NCBI GenBank assembly: GCA_022567305.1
Contig: JADFHF010000005.1
Location: forward strand, 79,966 to 143,965
DNA: 64,000 nucleotides
Direction of reading: 5' to 3'
Source: Bacteroidota bacterium
Lineage (GTDB): Bacteria > Bacteroidota > Rhodothermia > Rhodothermales > UBA10348
Every line of letters starts with the position of its first letter. Position 1 is the first letter of the stretch. Below the pieces are notes generated by a model. That model was not told the origin of the DNA. It did no database searches and saw only the letters and a program-made list of their open reading frames with translations. Below are positions 17,108 through 25,941 of this stretch, piece by piece. A program made the position numbers and the translations under genes.

Positions 17108-17995
17108 CTAGACGGAGACTTTCTGTTCGATCGTCTGGGCATCCACCCATGATTTCAGATCCACCCAGGACACGTCTGGGAATTCATCTCTCAACGCAGA
17201 GGTGTCTGTTGAATACCCGGTTTCAATAAACCAGTCGAACATGATGGCAAAATCTTCATTTTCCTCTCGGAGCGCATCCGGCGAAAAGCCTGCATAGCCG
17301 ATGGTTCGGCCCAATTTCTCCGATAGAATTTGTGCGACTTCCTCTCCTGTCTTCTCGTCGGAGGCAATATCAAATCGCTGACCGAAAACTGATTCCCTCC
17401 GCTCGATGATTGACGCCACAAATTGACCAATGGTTTCGACAGCGATTTGTTGAAGAGCGGTATCAGCGGGCATGGGCATCGCCAACGTGCCGTCAAGAAT
17501 TCCAGGTAGATACCATGGGCTCGTAATGTTCTCCATGAAAAAAACCGGAGCGACGATGGTGTAAGAAATTCCTGACGCAGTAATGGCTTCTTCCACTTTA
17601 AATTTGCTATCAAAGTGGGGAATTCCCGTCGCCTTGTCCGCGCTGGCGACCGAAGTGAAAACCAGATGGCCGACGTTCGCCTGATTGGCCGCCTCAACCA
17701 TAGCCAGACCCTGCTCGATCTCCGCGTCGATTCCCGCTTCCATAAATGTCGTCATGAGAAAAATTGTATCAACGCCGGTGGCCGCGCGAACTAAAGATTC
17801 CTGATCGGTAAAATCACCGGCGACGACCTCCACCCCTCTTGATGCAACTGATGCAGCCCATTCAGAGTCGGGTTTTCGAGTCAGTGCTCGAACCTGATGA
17901 CCGCGAGCCAGGAGTGCGTTCAGTACAGCACCCCCTTGTTGGCCTGATGCGCCCGTTACGAGCACCTTTCTTTTTGTTGTTCCTTCAATAGACAT
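17108..17995 (-). CDS. NmrA-like NAD(P)-binding oxidoreductase or redox sensor
   Basis: 295 aa. Rossmann motif VLVTGASGQQGGAVLNALL at residues 11-29 and an Arg-containing ALTRKP that reads NADPH, typical of atypical SDRs in the NmrA group. The SDR catalytic Tyr-x-x-x-Lys is not clear, so it may act as an NADP sensor or a quinone reductase of the QOR2 kind. It lies 36 bp downstream of the MarR gene on the same strand and is probably co-transcribed and regulated by it. Confidence 0.85.
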   Translation of the reverse strand: MSIEGTTKRKVLVTGASGQQGGAVLNALLARGHQVRALTRKPDSEWAASVASRGVEVVAGDFTDQESLVRAATGVDTIFLMTTFMEAGIDAEIEQGLAMVEAANQANVGHLVFTSVASADKATGIPHFDSKFKVEEAITASGISYTIVAPVFFMENITSPWYLPGILDGTLAMPMPADTALQQIAVETIGQFVASIIERRESVFGQRFDIASDEKTGEEVAQILSEKLGRTIGYAGFSPDALREENEDFAIMFDWFIETGYSTDTSALRDEFPDVSWVDLKSWVDAQTIEQKVSV

Positions 17996-18031
17996 GATCT
18001 TTTCCTTTTAGTGTATGGTGAGAATAAATAT

Positions 18032-18481
18032 TTATCCGCGCATCTTATCGAGGAGACGATTCAGTTCTTTCGTTTCCTTGACGGTAAGGTTTCTCATTTG
18101 ATGGTTGGATGCGTCCATAATCGGATCCAGTTCCTCTAATAAAGCGAGCCCTTGCTTTGTTATTAAAATATCTACCCGCCTCCGGTTCTCTTCGCACTGA
18201 TTTCTCTCCACCATTTTTTTCTGCCGCAGTTTCTCAACGAGCCGCGTCGCGTTTGATGTTTTGCTGATCATGCGATCAGCAATCAGTGAAAGAGTCGACG
18301 GTTTCGGGTATTGACCGCGTAAAATCCGGAGCACATTGTATTGCTCCTTTGAGATCCCGAAAGGTTTAAAAATGGTGTTGACAGCACTCGAAAGTCGGTC
18401 AGCGGTCACCAGAATATTAATTACAGCCTTTCCGAATTCGTCTTTGAACCGCTCCTGTTTTATTTCGTCTTCGAGTTTGAT
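18032..18481 (-). CDS. MarR-family regulator with an unusual start
   Basis: The winged helix region SKEQYNVLRILRGQ, SLIADRM and the wing with KKMVERNQCEENRRRV is typical MarR. The first ordinary start is a GTG at 18409 (125 aa), but conserved family sequence continues upstream (LEDEIKQERFKDEFGKAVINIL), exactly to an ATC codon at 18479-18481. No ATG, GTG or TTG occurs between there and the in-frame TAG further up. So either translation starts at ATC, or an ATG has mutated and a shortened protein lacking helix 1 (the dimer interface) is made. It likely controls itself and the following NmrA gene. Confidence 0.8.
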   Translation of the reverse strand: MKLEDEIKQERFKDEFGKAVINILVTADRLSSAVNTIFKPFGISKEQYNVLRILRGQYPKPSTLSLIADRMISKTSNATRLVEKLRQKKMVERNQCEENRRRVDILITKQGLALLEELDPIMDASNHQMRNLTVKETKELNRLLDKMRG

Positions 18482-18604
18482 AACGACCGAAAAGAATGTT
18501 TGATGTATATACGTTTGTTGTACTGACGACTAATATAATTACAACGATTCCAAAGTCCAAATCCAATTAATATTTTTCCCGCCAACCAACCTGAAATTAT
18601 CTCA

Positions 18605-18650
18605 GCTCAACTTTCTGCTCAACTTTCTGCTCAATTTTCTGCTTAACTCC
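18605..18650. repeat. 12-bp tandem repeat upstream of the FtsX permease gene
   Basis: GCTCAACTTTCT occurs twice exactly (18605-18616, 18617-18628), then as GCTCAATTTTCT and GCTTAACTCC. The array lies in the 334-bp non-coding gap between the divergent MarR and permease genes, about 165 bp before the permease start. The gap holds no gene; the AT-rich stretch at 18520-18545 probably contains the MarR promoter. Confidence 0.7.
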
Positions 18651-18815
18651 AGGCGTAACTCTCTACCTCCTTCCCCGTACCTCCTGAATCGGAAAATTGA
18701 CGCCCTTCCCAGTATTCTTTTCGGATCGACGTTTAATCCGTTCTTCCATCAATCAGTGTCGCCTTCTTCTCAATCTCCGTACTACCGGATTGGCTAGGCC
18801 GAATTCGTCTGTTCA

Positions 18816-21233
18816 ATGCTGAAAAATTATCTGTTCGTCGCGCTTCGAAATCTTTCAAAACGAAAGGTTCACTCATTTATCAACATAACAGGTTTGGCAA
18901 TCGGTCTTGCCTCTTTCATCCTCATATTTTTGTATGTCCAGGATGAAGTGTCATATGACCAGTACCACGCCAAATCCGACCGAATTTACCGTGTCAATTC
19001 AGATGTAAAGGGCGCAGAATATTCATCCAGTATGGCGTTCCCGGTCGGCGAAACGCTGGTATCGGATTACGATAATTTTGTTGAGGCATCCGTTCGATTT
19101 TTCAATTTTCAAGCGCCTACTGTTGCGATTTCGTACCTCCCCGATGGTGGTGACATGGTCAGGTATAATGAACCTCAATTCTTCTTTACGGACTCGACTC
19201 TTTTTGACGTATTCGATTTCGAGCTCCTGGTAGGCGACAAGGCGACAGCGCTATCAAGGCCCAATTCGCTATTGATCACGGAGTCTACTGCGACCAAATA
19301 TTTTGGCGCTCAGGATCCGATTGGGAAGTCAATCCGATTTGAGAACGGGTTAACCATCGACTTTGAGATCGTGGGTATTCTCGCCGACACACCAAAGAAT
19401 TCTCATTTCGAGTTCGACTTTCTGGCGTCTATGAGCTCCGTATTTGCAGCATTTCCAAACGCTAATTTTCTTAGTGGCTGGTATTGGAATCCGTGCTGGA
19501 CCTATATCCTCTTGCACGAAAATGCTAACGTTGAGACGTTTAAGAGCTTTTTTCCTGACTTTGTTGAGAAGTATTGGCCTCCGCAAGTCAAAGATCAGTC
19601 GGAAATGTACCTGCAGCGCCTGACTGATATCCACCTCACGTCGCATCTGGATTTTGAGATCGGACCGAATAGTGATATCGCGTATGTCTACATATTCTCC
19701 GGGATTGCGATCTTCATTCTGATCATTGCGTGCATCAATTTCATGAATCTCGCAATCGCGCAATCGGGACAGCGTTCGCGGGAAGTGGGCATGCGGAAAG
19801 TACTGGGCGCAGCTCGGCCACAACTCATCCGACAGTTTTTGAGCGAGTCAGTGCTGACGGCCTTTACCTCAGTTATCGTGGCTTTGCCGTTGGTTTATAT
19901 GACGTTGCCGGTTCTGAATACCTTCTCCGGAAAAGAATTGTCCTTTCACGTCGCGACAAATCCGATCCTGTTTGGTGGACTATTGGGAATTGGGATATTT
20001 GTGGGTGTTGTCGCAGGACTGTACCCGGCCATTTTTCTTTCGGCGTTCCAGCCGGTCAAAATCCTGAAGGGCACGCTGACGGTCGGTAAAACGGATATCG
20101 CAGCGTATTTGAGAAAGAGCCTTGTGATTACTCAGTTCGGAATCTCGATCATGCTGATTGTTGGCACATTTGTGGCATACAGTCAGCTCGACTACCTGCG
20201 TAACAAAGACCTCGGATTCAATAAAGAGCAAGTAATACTCGTCTCAATTCTCGGAACTCCTATGACTGCGCAGTACCCGGCCTTCAAAAGGCAGTTGTTG
20301 CAGGACGCCCGTATTTCAAATGTGACGGCACTAGAAGATGTCCCCGGCAGTAAGTATCAAACGGATAGTTTTCAACTTGCCGGCCAACCGGAAGCACAGC
20401 AGTTTCCAAAGCTCGCAGCTCATGATGACTTCGTGGCAACACTCGGATTGGAACTAGCTGCCGGCCGAGATTTTTCAGAGGAGTTTCCGTCCGATTCCGC
20501 TACAGCAATAATGATCAACGAGGCAATGCTTCCGATGATGAACCTTGCAACCGCGGAAGAAGCGCTGGGGACTAAAATCATCTTTCGCAGGCAGGAAAGA
20601 GAAATCATTGGAGTGACAAAGAATTTTCACTACGCCTCGCTTCACCATTCAATCGGACCTTTTGTAATAGAAAGATTTTTCAACCTTAACTTTTTCGCTA
20701 GATATGTCGCCGTCCGAATTCCCTCCGACGACGTATCGGGAACGCTTGCTTCTATTGAGAACTTATGGGGACAGTTTGTACCAGATCGGGAGTTTCAATA
20801 CCTCTTTCTTGACGACGAGCTCGATGCACTGTATGAGTCGGAGGCTACGCTCGGAAGAATAGCAACCTCTTTTTCAATCCTCGCAATCTTTGTCGCGTGC
20901 CTTGGTCTATTTGGTATGGCGTCATTTAGCGCAGAACGAAGAACAAAAGAGATTGGAATTCGGAAAGTAATGGGTGCATCAATTCTAGGAATCGTCTCTC
21001 TACTCTCGAAGGAATCGGCGTTACTCGTGTTCATCTCGTTCATCCTTTTCTCACCGATCGCGTACTTCGCGATCGGGAAATGGCTTCAGAGTTTTACTTA
21101 TGCAACAGAGATCAATCTGCTTTCGTTTGTTGCAGCCGGCCTAATTGTGTTGATGGTCTCCTTGTTGACGGTGAGTCTACAATCTCTTCGCTCGGCCGCG
21201 GCTGACCCGGTTAAAAGTCTTAGATACGAATAG
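18816..21233 (+). CDS. MacB/FtsX-type ABC transporter permease
   Basis: 805 aa. Cytoplasmic N-terminus NYLFVALRNLSKRKVHSF, first helix at ~20-42, a periplasmic MacB_PCD domain (to ~285), three FtsX helices with the motif REVGMRKVLGAARPQLIRQF, a second periplasmic domain (~425-670), and three more helices with LFGMASFSAERRTKEIGIRK and a final SLRYE. This duplicated architecture is that of the large Bacteroidota permeases that power mechanotransmission for lipoprotein or peptide export. No ATPase gene is adjacent, so its ATP-binding partner must be encoded elsewhere. Confidence 0.93.
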   Translation: MLKNYLFVALRNLSKRKVHSFINITGLAIGLASFILIFLYVQDEVSYDQYHAKSDRIYRVNSDVKGAEYSSSMAFPVGETLVSDYDNFVEASVRFFNFQAPTVAISYLPDGGDMVRYNEPQFFFTDSTLFDVFDFELLVGDKATALSRPNSLLITESTATKYFGAQDPIGKSIRFENGLTIDFEIVGILADTPKNSHFEFDFLASMSSVFAAFPNANFLSGWYWNPCWTYILLHENANVETFKSFFPDFVEKYWPPQVKDQSEMYLQRLTDIHLTSHLDFEIGPNSDIAYVYIFSGIAIFILIIACINFMNLAIAQSGQRSREVGMRKVLGAARPQLIRQFLSESVLTAFTSVIVALPLVYMTLPVLNTFSGKELSFHVATNPILFGGLLGIGIFVGVVAGLYPAIFLSAFQPVKILKGTLTVGKTDIAAYLRKSLVITQFGISIMLIVGTFVAYSQLDYLRNKDLGFNKEQVILVSILGTPMTAQYPAFKRQLLQDARISNVTALEDVPGSKYQTDSFQLAGQPEAQQFPKLAAHDDFVATLGLELAAGRDFSEEFPSDSATAIMINEAMLPMMNLATAEEALGTKIIFRRQEREIIGVTKNFHYASLHHSIGPFVIERFFNLNFFARYVAVRIPSDDVSGTLASIENLWGQFVPDREFQYLFLDDELDALYESEATLGRIATSFSILAIFVACLGLFGMASFSAERRTKEIGIRKVMGASILGIVSLLSKESALLVFISFILFSPIAYFAIGKWLQSFTYATEINLLSFVAAGLIVLMVSLLTVSLQSLRSAAADPVKSLRYE

Positions 21234-21320
21234 AACACCGTTCGTCTATCGGGCTTCTTTACGGGTCAAATCCAGAGTCCATATGTGATTCGCTCTCTGC
21301 GATTCAGGCGATTTTGTATC

Positions 21321-22115
21321 ATGCGAACGGGTACCGTTTATGAGCAACGGAGTGATGTCATGGACCAGAACGCCGAATCTGAGACAGGCATGGACCTTAC
21401 AGGGCGAGAATTTATTCGAACATCGGGCGTAATCGGAGCTGGATTCACCGTGCGTCGGGCCGCGGCTATCGTCGCCGCTGAATCCGTGACCAACTCTCAG
21501 ACACCTACAGCCGCGCAATCCTTGGGCAAGAATAGGTTCGCACTCGGTGGCACGGGGTTCATTGGGCCTAACCTGGTTCGATACGCAGTCGCACGCGGAC
21601 ACCACGTGCCCATATTTACAAGTGGAAGAACTGAGGCGGATCTTCCAGAAAGTGTTGAACGCCTCGTCGGCGATCGAAACGAAAACTTGAGTGCTCTCGA
21701 AGGACGCACGTGGGACGTGGTGCTAGACCACAACACCTATGATTATAGATGGGTTGAACGGAGCACGGACCTGCTGAAAAACGCAGCCGGCCAATGCATT
21801 TTCGTTTCGTCTATTTCGGCATACGACACTTCTTCGGAGACCAAAACGGATACGTCTACCGTTATTGAGAAGCCGAAAGTTGACGGGGAATACACGCGAT
21901 TCTCGCCTGGTCCAAATTGGAATAATGGAGACGAAGCCCACTACGGTCTCATAAAGCGGCTGAACGAAGATATTGCAAGCACAGCGTTTCCGGGAAGAGC
22001 TACGATCGTGCGGCCCGGACTCATAGTCGAACCCTGCGATAAGACAGAACGATATACGTATTGGCCGCGCCGGATTGAGAACGGCAGCGAAGTTTTGGCG
22101 GCCTGTCACAATTAG
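21321..22115 (+). pseudogene. NAD-dependent epimerase/dehydratase, C-terminally truncated
   Basis: The N-terminus has a degenerate twin-arginine-like leader (LTGREFIRTSGVIGAGF, with Gly replacing the first Arg). The Rossmann motif GGTGFIGPNLVRYAVARGH, the region GRTWDVVLDH and FVSSISAYDT follow as in extended SDR epimerases of the isoflavone-reductase/3-beta-HSD-like group. The frame stops at residue ~264 right after YWPRRI, where relatives continue for ~100 more residues. The lost part includes much of the substrate domain, so this is probably inactive. ATG choices at 21360 and 21390 are also possible. Confidence 0.65.
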
Positions 22116-22138
22116 GAAATATAAAAAGCTACTCAGAT

Positions 22139-22585
22139 ATGGAGACCCGATCCCACATCCACGAAGAACAATTTACAGCGTCACCTGAGACGGTATTCAA
22201 GCTTCTGCACACACCCAGCGCTATTCGAGCCTGGTGGGGTGCCGCACAAGCCATCATCATGGCAGTGCCTGGAGGAAGTTGGTCGGCGACCTGGGGAGAA
22301 GACGAAGATGATCCAGACTATGTTACCACGGCGACCATCAGGGATTTTGAACCTCCTGTTCGCCTGACATTGATCGATTATCGATACACGTCAAAGTTCG
22401 GTGATCTACCCTTTCAGGCGAATTTCGTAACCGAATTTTTAATTACGCCCGGAGATAATGGTACAACGCTTCGGGTCACTCAGGAAGGATTCCCCGCGGA
22501 TTCAATGGCCGACGAATATTATGCCGCTTGCCAACAGGGATGGACAGATACGTTTGCAGGGATTCGGCGATATCTGGAGGGCTGA
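22139..22585 (+). CDS. SRPBCC (AHSA1-like) domain protein
   Basis: 148 aa. Opens with EEQFTASPETVFKLL and the Trp-Trp pair in SAIRAWWG, followed by beta strands and a C-terminal helix YYAACQQGWTDTFAGIRRYL. These are the usual marks of an AHSA1/START-like hydrophobic-cavity protein. The ligand cannot be inferred. It lies 23 bp after the truncated epimerase and is convergent with the purine operon. Confidence 0.83.
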   Translation: METRSHIHEEQFTASPETVFKLLHTPSAIRAWWGAAQAIIMAVPGGSWSATWGEDEDDPDYVTTATIRDFEPPVRLTLIDYRYTSKFGDLPFQANFVTEFLITPGDNGTTLRVTQEGFPADSMADEYYAACQQGWTDTFAGIRRYLEG

Positions 22586-22627
22586 AATGGTTGAACGCGG
22601 AGTGATCGGCTCACTCGCGAAACGAAC

Positions 22628-22975
22628 TCAGCTTCCCCGATACGTGGTGTACCCGAAGGGATTCAGCAGAAGCGGGACGTGATAGTGCTGGTTTTCATCG
22701 TCGACTGAAAAAACGATCGTAACACTGGGATGAAGAGTCTTCCGGCCGGTTGATGCGTGGTACGTCCCAGTATCGAATACAAGTCGATACGTACCGATCT
22801 CAAGCTTGACGTCGGACGACATGAGATCGCCAATACGGCCGTCCGAGTCCGTTGTCCCCACTCCGATGGGCTGCCAACCATGATCAGGGGATTGAAATTC
22901 GAGTGTCGCATACACGCCCGCTGCCGGATGCCCTTGGGCTGTGTCCAGGACGTGAGTGGTAATAGGGCTGCTCAT
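22628..22975 (-). CDS. uraH: 5-hydroxyisourate hydrolase (transthyretin-like)
   Basis: 115 aa. Starts with ITTHVLDTAQGHPAAGV (catalytic His) and ends in the diagnostic YRGS tetrapeptide; Arg and His residues of the active site are in place (VGTTDSDGRIGDL, HYHVPLLLNPFGYTTYRGS). It hydrolyses 5-hydroxyisourate, the product of urate oxidation, to OHCU. Last gene of the purine operon; its ATG overlaps the preceding stop (ATGA at 22972-22975). Confidence 0.96.
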   Translation of the reverse strand: MSSPITTHVLDTAQGHPAAGVYATLEFQSPDHGWQPIGVGTTDSDGRIGDLMSSDVKLEIGTYRLVFDTGTYHASTGRKTLHPSVTIVFSVDDENQHYHVPLLLNPFGYTTYRGS

Positions 22976-24414
22976 GGGGACGATCCTCCGTTGGCACGTT
23001 GCTCTAAAATATGAACGAACGAACGACTACTGATTTCTTCGATACTCAGGCCTGTTTCTGCAACCTCATCCTCACTTATTGCTCCACAATTTATGCCCCG
23101 GAGGAAGAAATTCAATAGGCCTTGTCCGGTTGCGGCATCGTCAAATATATCACCAACCAGTGTGGCCTGAGCCGCTTTTTCCACGAAGGTCCGTAGTCGA
23201 AGGGCCGCCACATCAAACGCATTCAGAAAAAACGAGTAGATCGCCGCATATCGAGTAGGTAGTTGACCCGGATGAAGGTCCCATCCCTGGTAATATCCAT
23301 GCTTCAGGGAATGCATATTATCGTAAAAGCCAATTCGCCACGCTCGATGAACGGCAGCTTGGTTTTCGGTTTCCTGCTCGGCCGTTAGGGGAGTACCCCC
23401 GGGCTTCACCCTGTGAACCGGTACGGGAAGAATATTGGTGGCGCCGTCCGACAACCATATTCCTGTCCCTGCCAGGGCCACCTGCATCATGTGGCGGGCA
23501 AAATCACAAGCAGGATGCTGCATCCGTTGGTGTTCGGCCGTGATTTCAAGGGATGCCGTGTAATCATAAACGCCAAAGTGAACTCCAGTACAACGATCTC
23601 GCGCCGCGTTGACCAGGCCGGATAAGGCCACGCCTCCTGTTCCGTCGAGAATCGAAGTGGGTGTCTCGATCATAAGCTCCAGACCAATAATCCCTCTTTC
23701 AAGACCTGCGCGGTCTTCGATAGAATCGAGAATGTTGGATAGGGCTGCCACCTGTTCCGGGATCGTCACCTTGGGAAGCGTGACAACAAAATTTTCAGGT
23801 AGTTTTCCATGACTGTGTACCAGCAGCGTGCTCACGAACTGATTGAGCGTATCGAGTGCGCGTTCTCCGTTTATCTCATTCAGCGCCTTTATTCGAATCC
23901 CGATAAATGGAGGGAGCGTTTTTTTCCGCATTCCCTCAGCGACCTCTTTGGCGGTCTTGACGGCGGTCTGAGTCTCTTCCTCTTTGGGGCGAATCCCGAA
24001 CCCGTCTTCGAAGTCAATTCGAAAATCCTCGACTGGCTCGTTCTTCAGCTTTGCTACGACGCGTTCGTAAACCGTTGAAGCCAGCCAAGCGGCCCGGTTT
24101 TCATTGCGATTCGGAGTTGTGTTAAGAAGAAGCTCTGCTTCCGGGCCATTTCGGGGAAGAGTTTCGAAACCCGCGAGCTCAAAGGCATGCGCAAATTCAA
24201 TATAATCACGCGCATACGCGTCTATGTATTTGAGAGCAACGCGACCCATCTTTTGGGCAGAATCGGATGCGAATAGCTGAGCCCCTCCGTACACCGTGTG
24301 GACGGGTTGCCGGTTCAGACGAGGTCCTGGACGTTCGTTTTCGAAGATTCGATTCGCCTCGTTTAGAGGCCCCAGTATGCCGGAAATCTTCTTACGGTTT
24401 AAAACGTCTGTCAT
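22972..24414 (-). CDS. DUF6986 / HpcH-HpaI aldolase-like protein in the purine operon
   Basis: 480 aa from the ATG at 24414, overlapping uraD by 23 bp. It has a TIM-barrel of the HpcH/HpaI/citrate lyase type: DFEDGFG (metal Glu/Asp, residues ~150), IGIRIKAL (Arg), GLELMIETP (metal-binding Glu) and FGVYDYTASLEI. Relatives bind Mg and cleave or form C-C bonds next to glyoxylate or pyruvate. Its exact reaction is unknown. Placement between uraD and uraH, and the absence of any recognised ureidoglycolate lyase, make a role in ureidoglycolate or glyoxylate processing plausible (inference). Confidence 0.85.
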   Translation of the reverse strand: MTDVLNRKKISGILGPLNEANRIFENERPGPRLNRQPVHTVYGGAQLFASDSAQKMGRVALKYIDAYARDYIEFAHAFELAGFETLPRNGPEAELLLNTTPNRNENRAAWLASTVYERVVAKLKNEPVEDFRIDFEDGFGIRPKEEETQTAVKTAKEVAEGMRKKTLPPFIGIRIKALNEINGERALDTLNQFVSTLLVHSHGKLPENFVVTLPKVTIPEQVAALSNILDSIEDRAGLERGIIGLELMIETPTSILDGTGGVALSGLVNAARDRCTGVHFGVYDYTASLEITAEHQRMQHPACDFARHMMQVALAGTGIWLSDGATNILPVPVHRVKPGGTPLTAEQETENQAAVHRAWRIGFYDNMHSLKHGYYQGWDLHPGQLPTRYAAIYSFFLNAFDVAALRLRTFVEKAAQATLVGDIFDDAATGQGLLNFFLRGINCGAISEDEVAETGLSIEEISSRSFVHILEQRANGGSSP

Positions 24415-24934
24415 TGGCTCCCAATTTTGTGAGCATCTTGGCCAGGCGTAGATGCATAATCTGTCGCTGTTGTTCACTCGCCTCACGCAGCTCGACAATG
24501 GGATCATTCGCTATCCGTCGGTTCAACTCCTGAACCATCTCGTCGGCGTTTTTCCCTGAGGCACAAATAATAAATATGTACCCGAATCGCTCTTCGTAGG
24601 CAGAATTCCCTTCAGCCAGGGCACGCAGAACGTCCTCCGAAGCCGTACTGGCCGCGCTCTGCTCTTCAGAAGCCCACTCGGTTCCCGTTAAACCAGATCG
24701 AACGGAACCGCTGTCACCAATCTTGGGATGTGCAGCGAATGCCTCCAAACGATCCTCATCTCTAACCCGCCCCCAGAGACGATCTGCGGAGTGATGTAAC
24801 TCGGCTGCTTCCAGGAAAGGCCGCTCTCGCGTCATCGATGAGGCCCACCGGATCGATCCACAACACTCATTGAAAGCGCCCTGCGCCTCTTCGGAGCGCA
24901 TATCGTTGATGGCCCGAAGTCCCGTTTCACTCAT
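24392..24934 (-). CDS. uraD: OHCU decarboxylase
   Basis: 180 aa from the ATG at 24934. The catalytic His lies in AAHPKIGD, and the SAYEERFGYIFIICASGK segment is typical of the all-helical UraD family. It decarboxylates 2-oxo-4-hydroxy-4-carboxy-5-ureidoimidazoline to (S)-allantoin. Overlaps the upstream allantoicase by 8 bp. A longer in-frame start (24988) lies inside the allantoicase gene and was not chosen. Confidence 0.95.
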   Translation of the reverse strand: MSETGLRAINDMRSEEAQGAFNECCGSIRWASSMTRERPFLEAAELHHSADRLWGRVRDEDRLEAFAAHPKIGDSGSVRSGLTGTEWASEEQSAASTASEDVLRALAEGNSAYEERFGYIFIICASGKNADEMVQELNRRIANDPIVELREASEQQRQIMHLRLAKMLTKLGANDRRFKP

Positions 24935-25928
24935 GGGTTTCTTCCGCTGGTTTCCTACCGAAAATCCGAACTCTGGCCACGCCACCATCGGGTATAATAT
25001 TCATTCGTACGTGAGAAAACGGGCCCTCTTCGACGAAATCTGTGAAAGAATGGCTGGAATCAGGCCGAAGTTTTTGCTCCGGAAGAACTTCACTCCAGTT
25101 CGTGTCCTCTGACTTCGCCTCGTCGTAGTCAAGGCATCCATCCATCGAGCATCGATCCGGATAGTTTCCTTTGAAGTGTGTCGTATCCAACTCCATGCGT
25201 GTGAGAATTCCGACGGATCCAAGCTGTAGAATAACCCAATCGTGTCCGGGTCCGCGTCGACGCTTCGTTTCCCAGCCACCGCCCATATTCTCCGGGGCAT
25301 CTGGAAGAAGGAGATTCCCGACGCTTCCAAAATGTTGATCGGAGCAGGCAACGACTCTCCCCCCATTCCGAATTGCGCTCAACTCGACATCACCGCCGGC
25401 CCCCGAATCGGCCTCGGCCGACGTTTCAGGTACGACGGTTCCGAAGACTCGGAGCCTTGCCACGCCGCCATCCGGATAAATATTGAGTCGAACGTACTCC
25501 CAACACTCTTCGCTCGCCACAGACAAATAGTTGTGGCTGTTCTCATCGATAGGCGTCTTCGGGATGATCTCAGTCCAATCCGATTCTCGTACGTCTGCCG
25601 CTTGAGCCGCTTCGATGGAAATATGCGGCGGATGATTGCCAATGAAGTGGCTGGTATCGACATCCACGCCCCTTATCACGCCTGGAACAGCCAGCTGAAG
25701 GATGCACCAATCGTGCCCCGGACTTCGCCGCCGCCTCGTCTCCCAACCATCCATCCACTTGCCTCGATCCGTATACTCATCGGGTTTGAAGATCGGATCA
25801 CGGGTTGATATCAGCCCCTCCTTTCGAGCAAAGAATTCGTCGTTGGCCTCAAGGACTTTCCCGCCGAGTACTTCGGAGGCTAGATCTATCAGATGCGTAT
25901 AGGCAGGCGTGCCGTTATGATCATTCAT
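24927..25928 (-). CDS. alc: Allantoicase
   Basis: 333 aa, the normal length. It is a tandem duplication: GWETRRRRSPGHDWCILQL and GWETKRRRGPGHDWVILQL occur in the two halves (residues ~61 and ~225), each followed by TSHFIGN / TTHFKGN. It hydrolyses allantoate to (S)-ureidoglycolate and urea. Sits 13 bp after allantoinase in the purine operon. Confidence 0.96.
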   Translation of the reverse strand: MNDHNGTPAYTHLIDLASEVLGGKVLEANDEFFARKEGLISTRDPIFKPDEYTDRGKWMDGWETRRRRSPGHDWCILQLAVPGVIRGVDVDTSHFIGNHPPHISIEAAQAADVRESDWTEIIPKTPIDENSHNYLSVASEECWEYVRLNIYPDGGVARLRVFGTVVPETSAEADSGAGGDVELSAIRNGGRVVACSDQHFGSVGNLLLPDAPENMGGGWETKRRRGPGHDWVILQLGSVGILTRMELDTTHFKGNYPDRCSMDGCLDYDEAKSEDTNWSEVLPEQKLRPDSSHSFTDFVEEGPFSHVRMNIIPDGGVARVRIFGRKPAEETHE

Positions 25929-25941
25929 CGAGCGGAACGAT

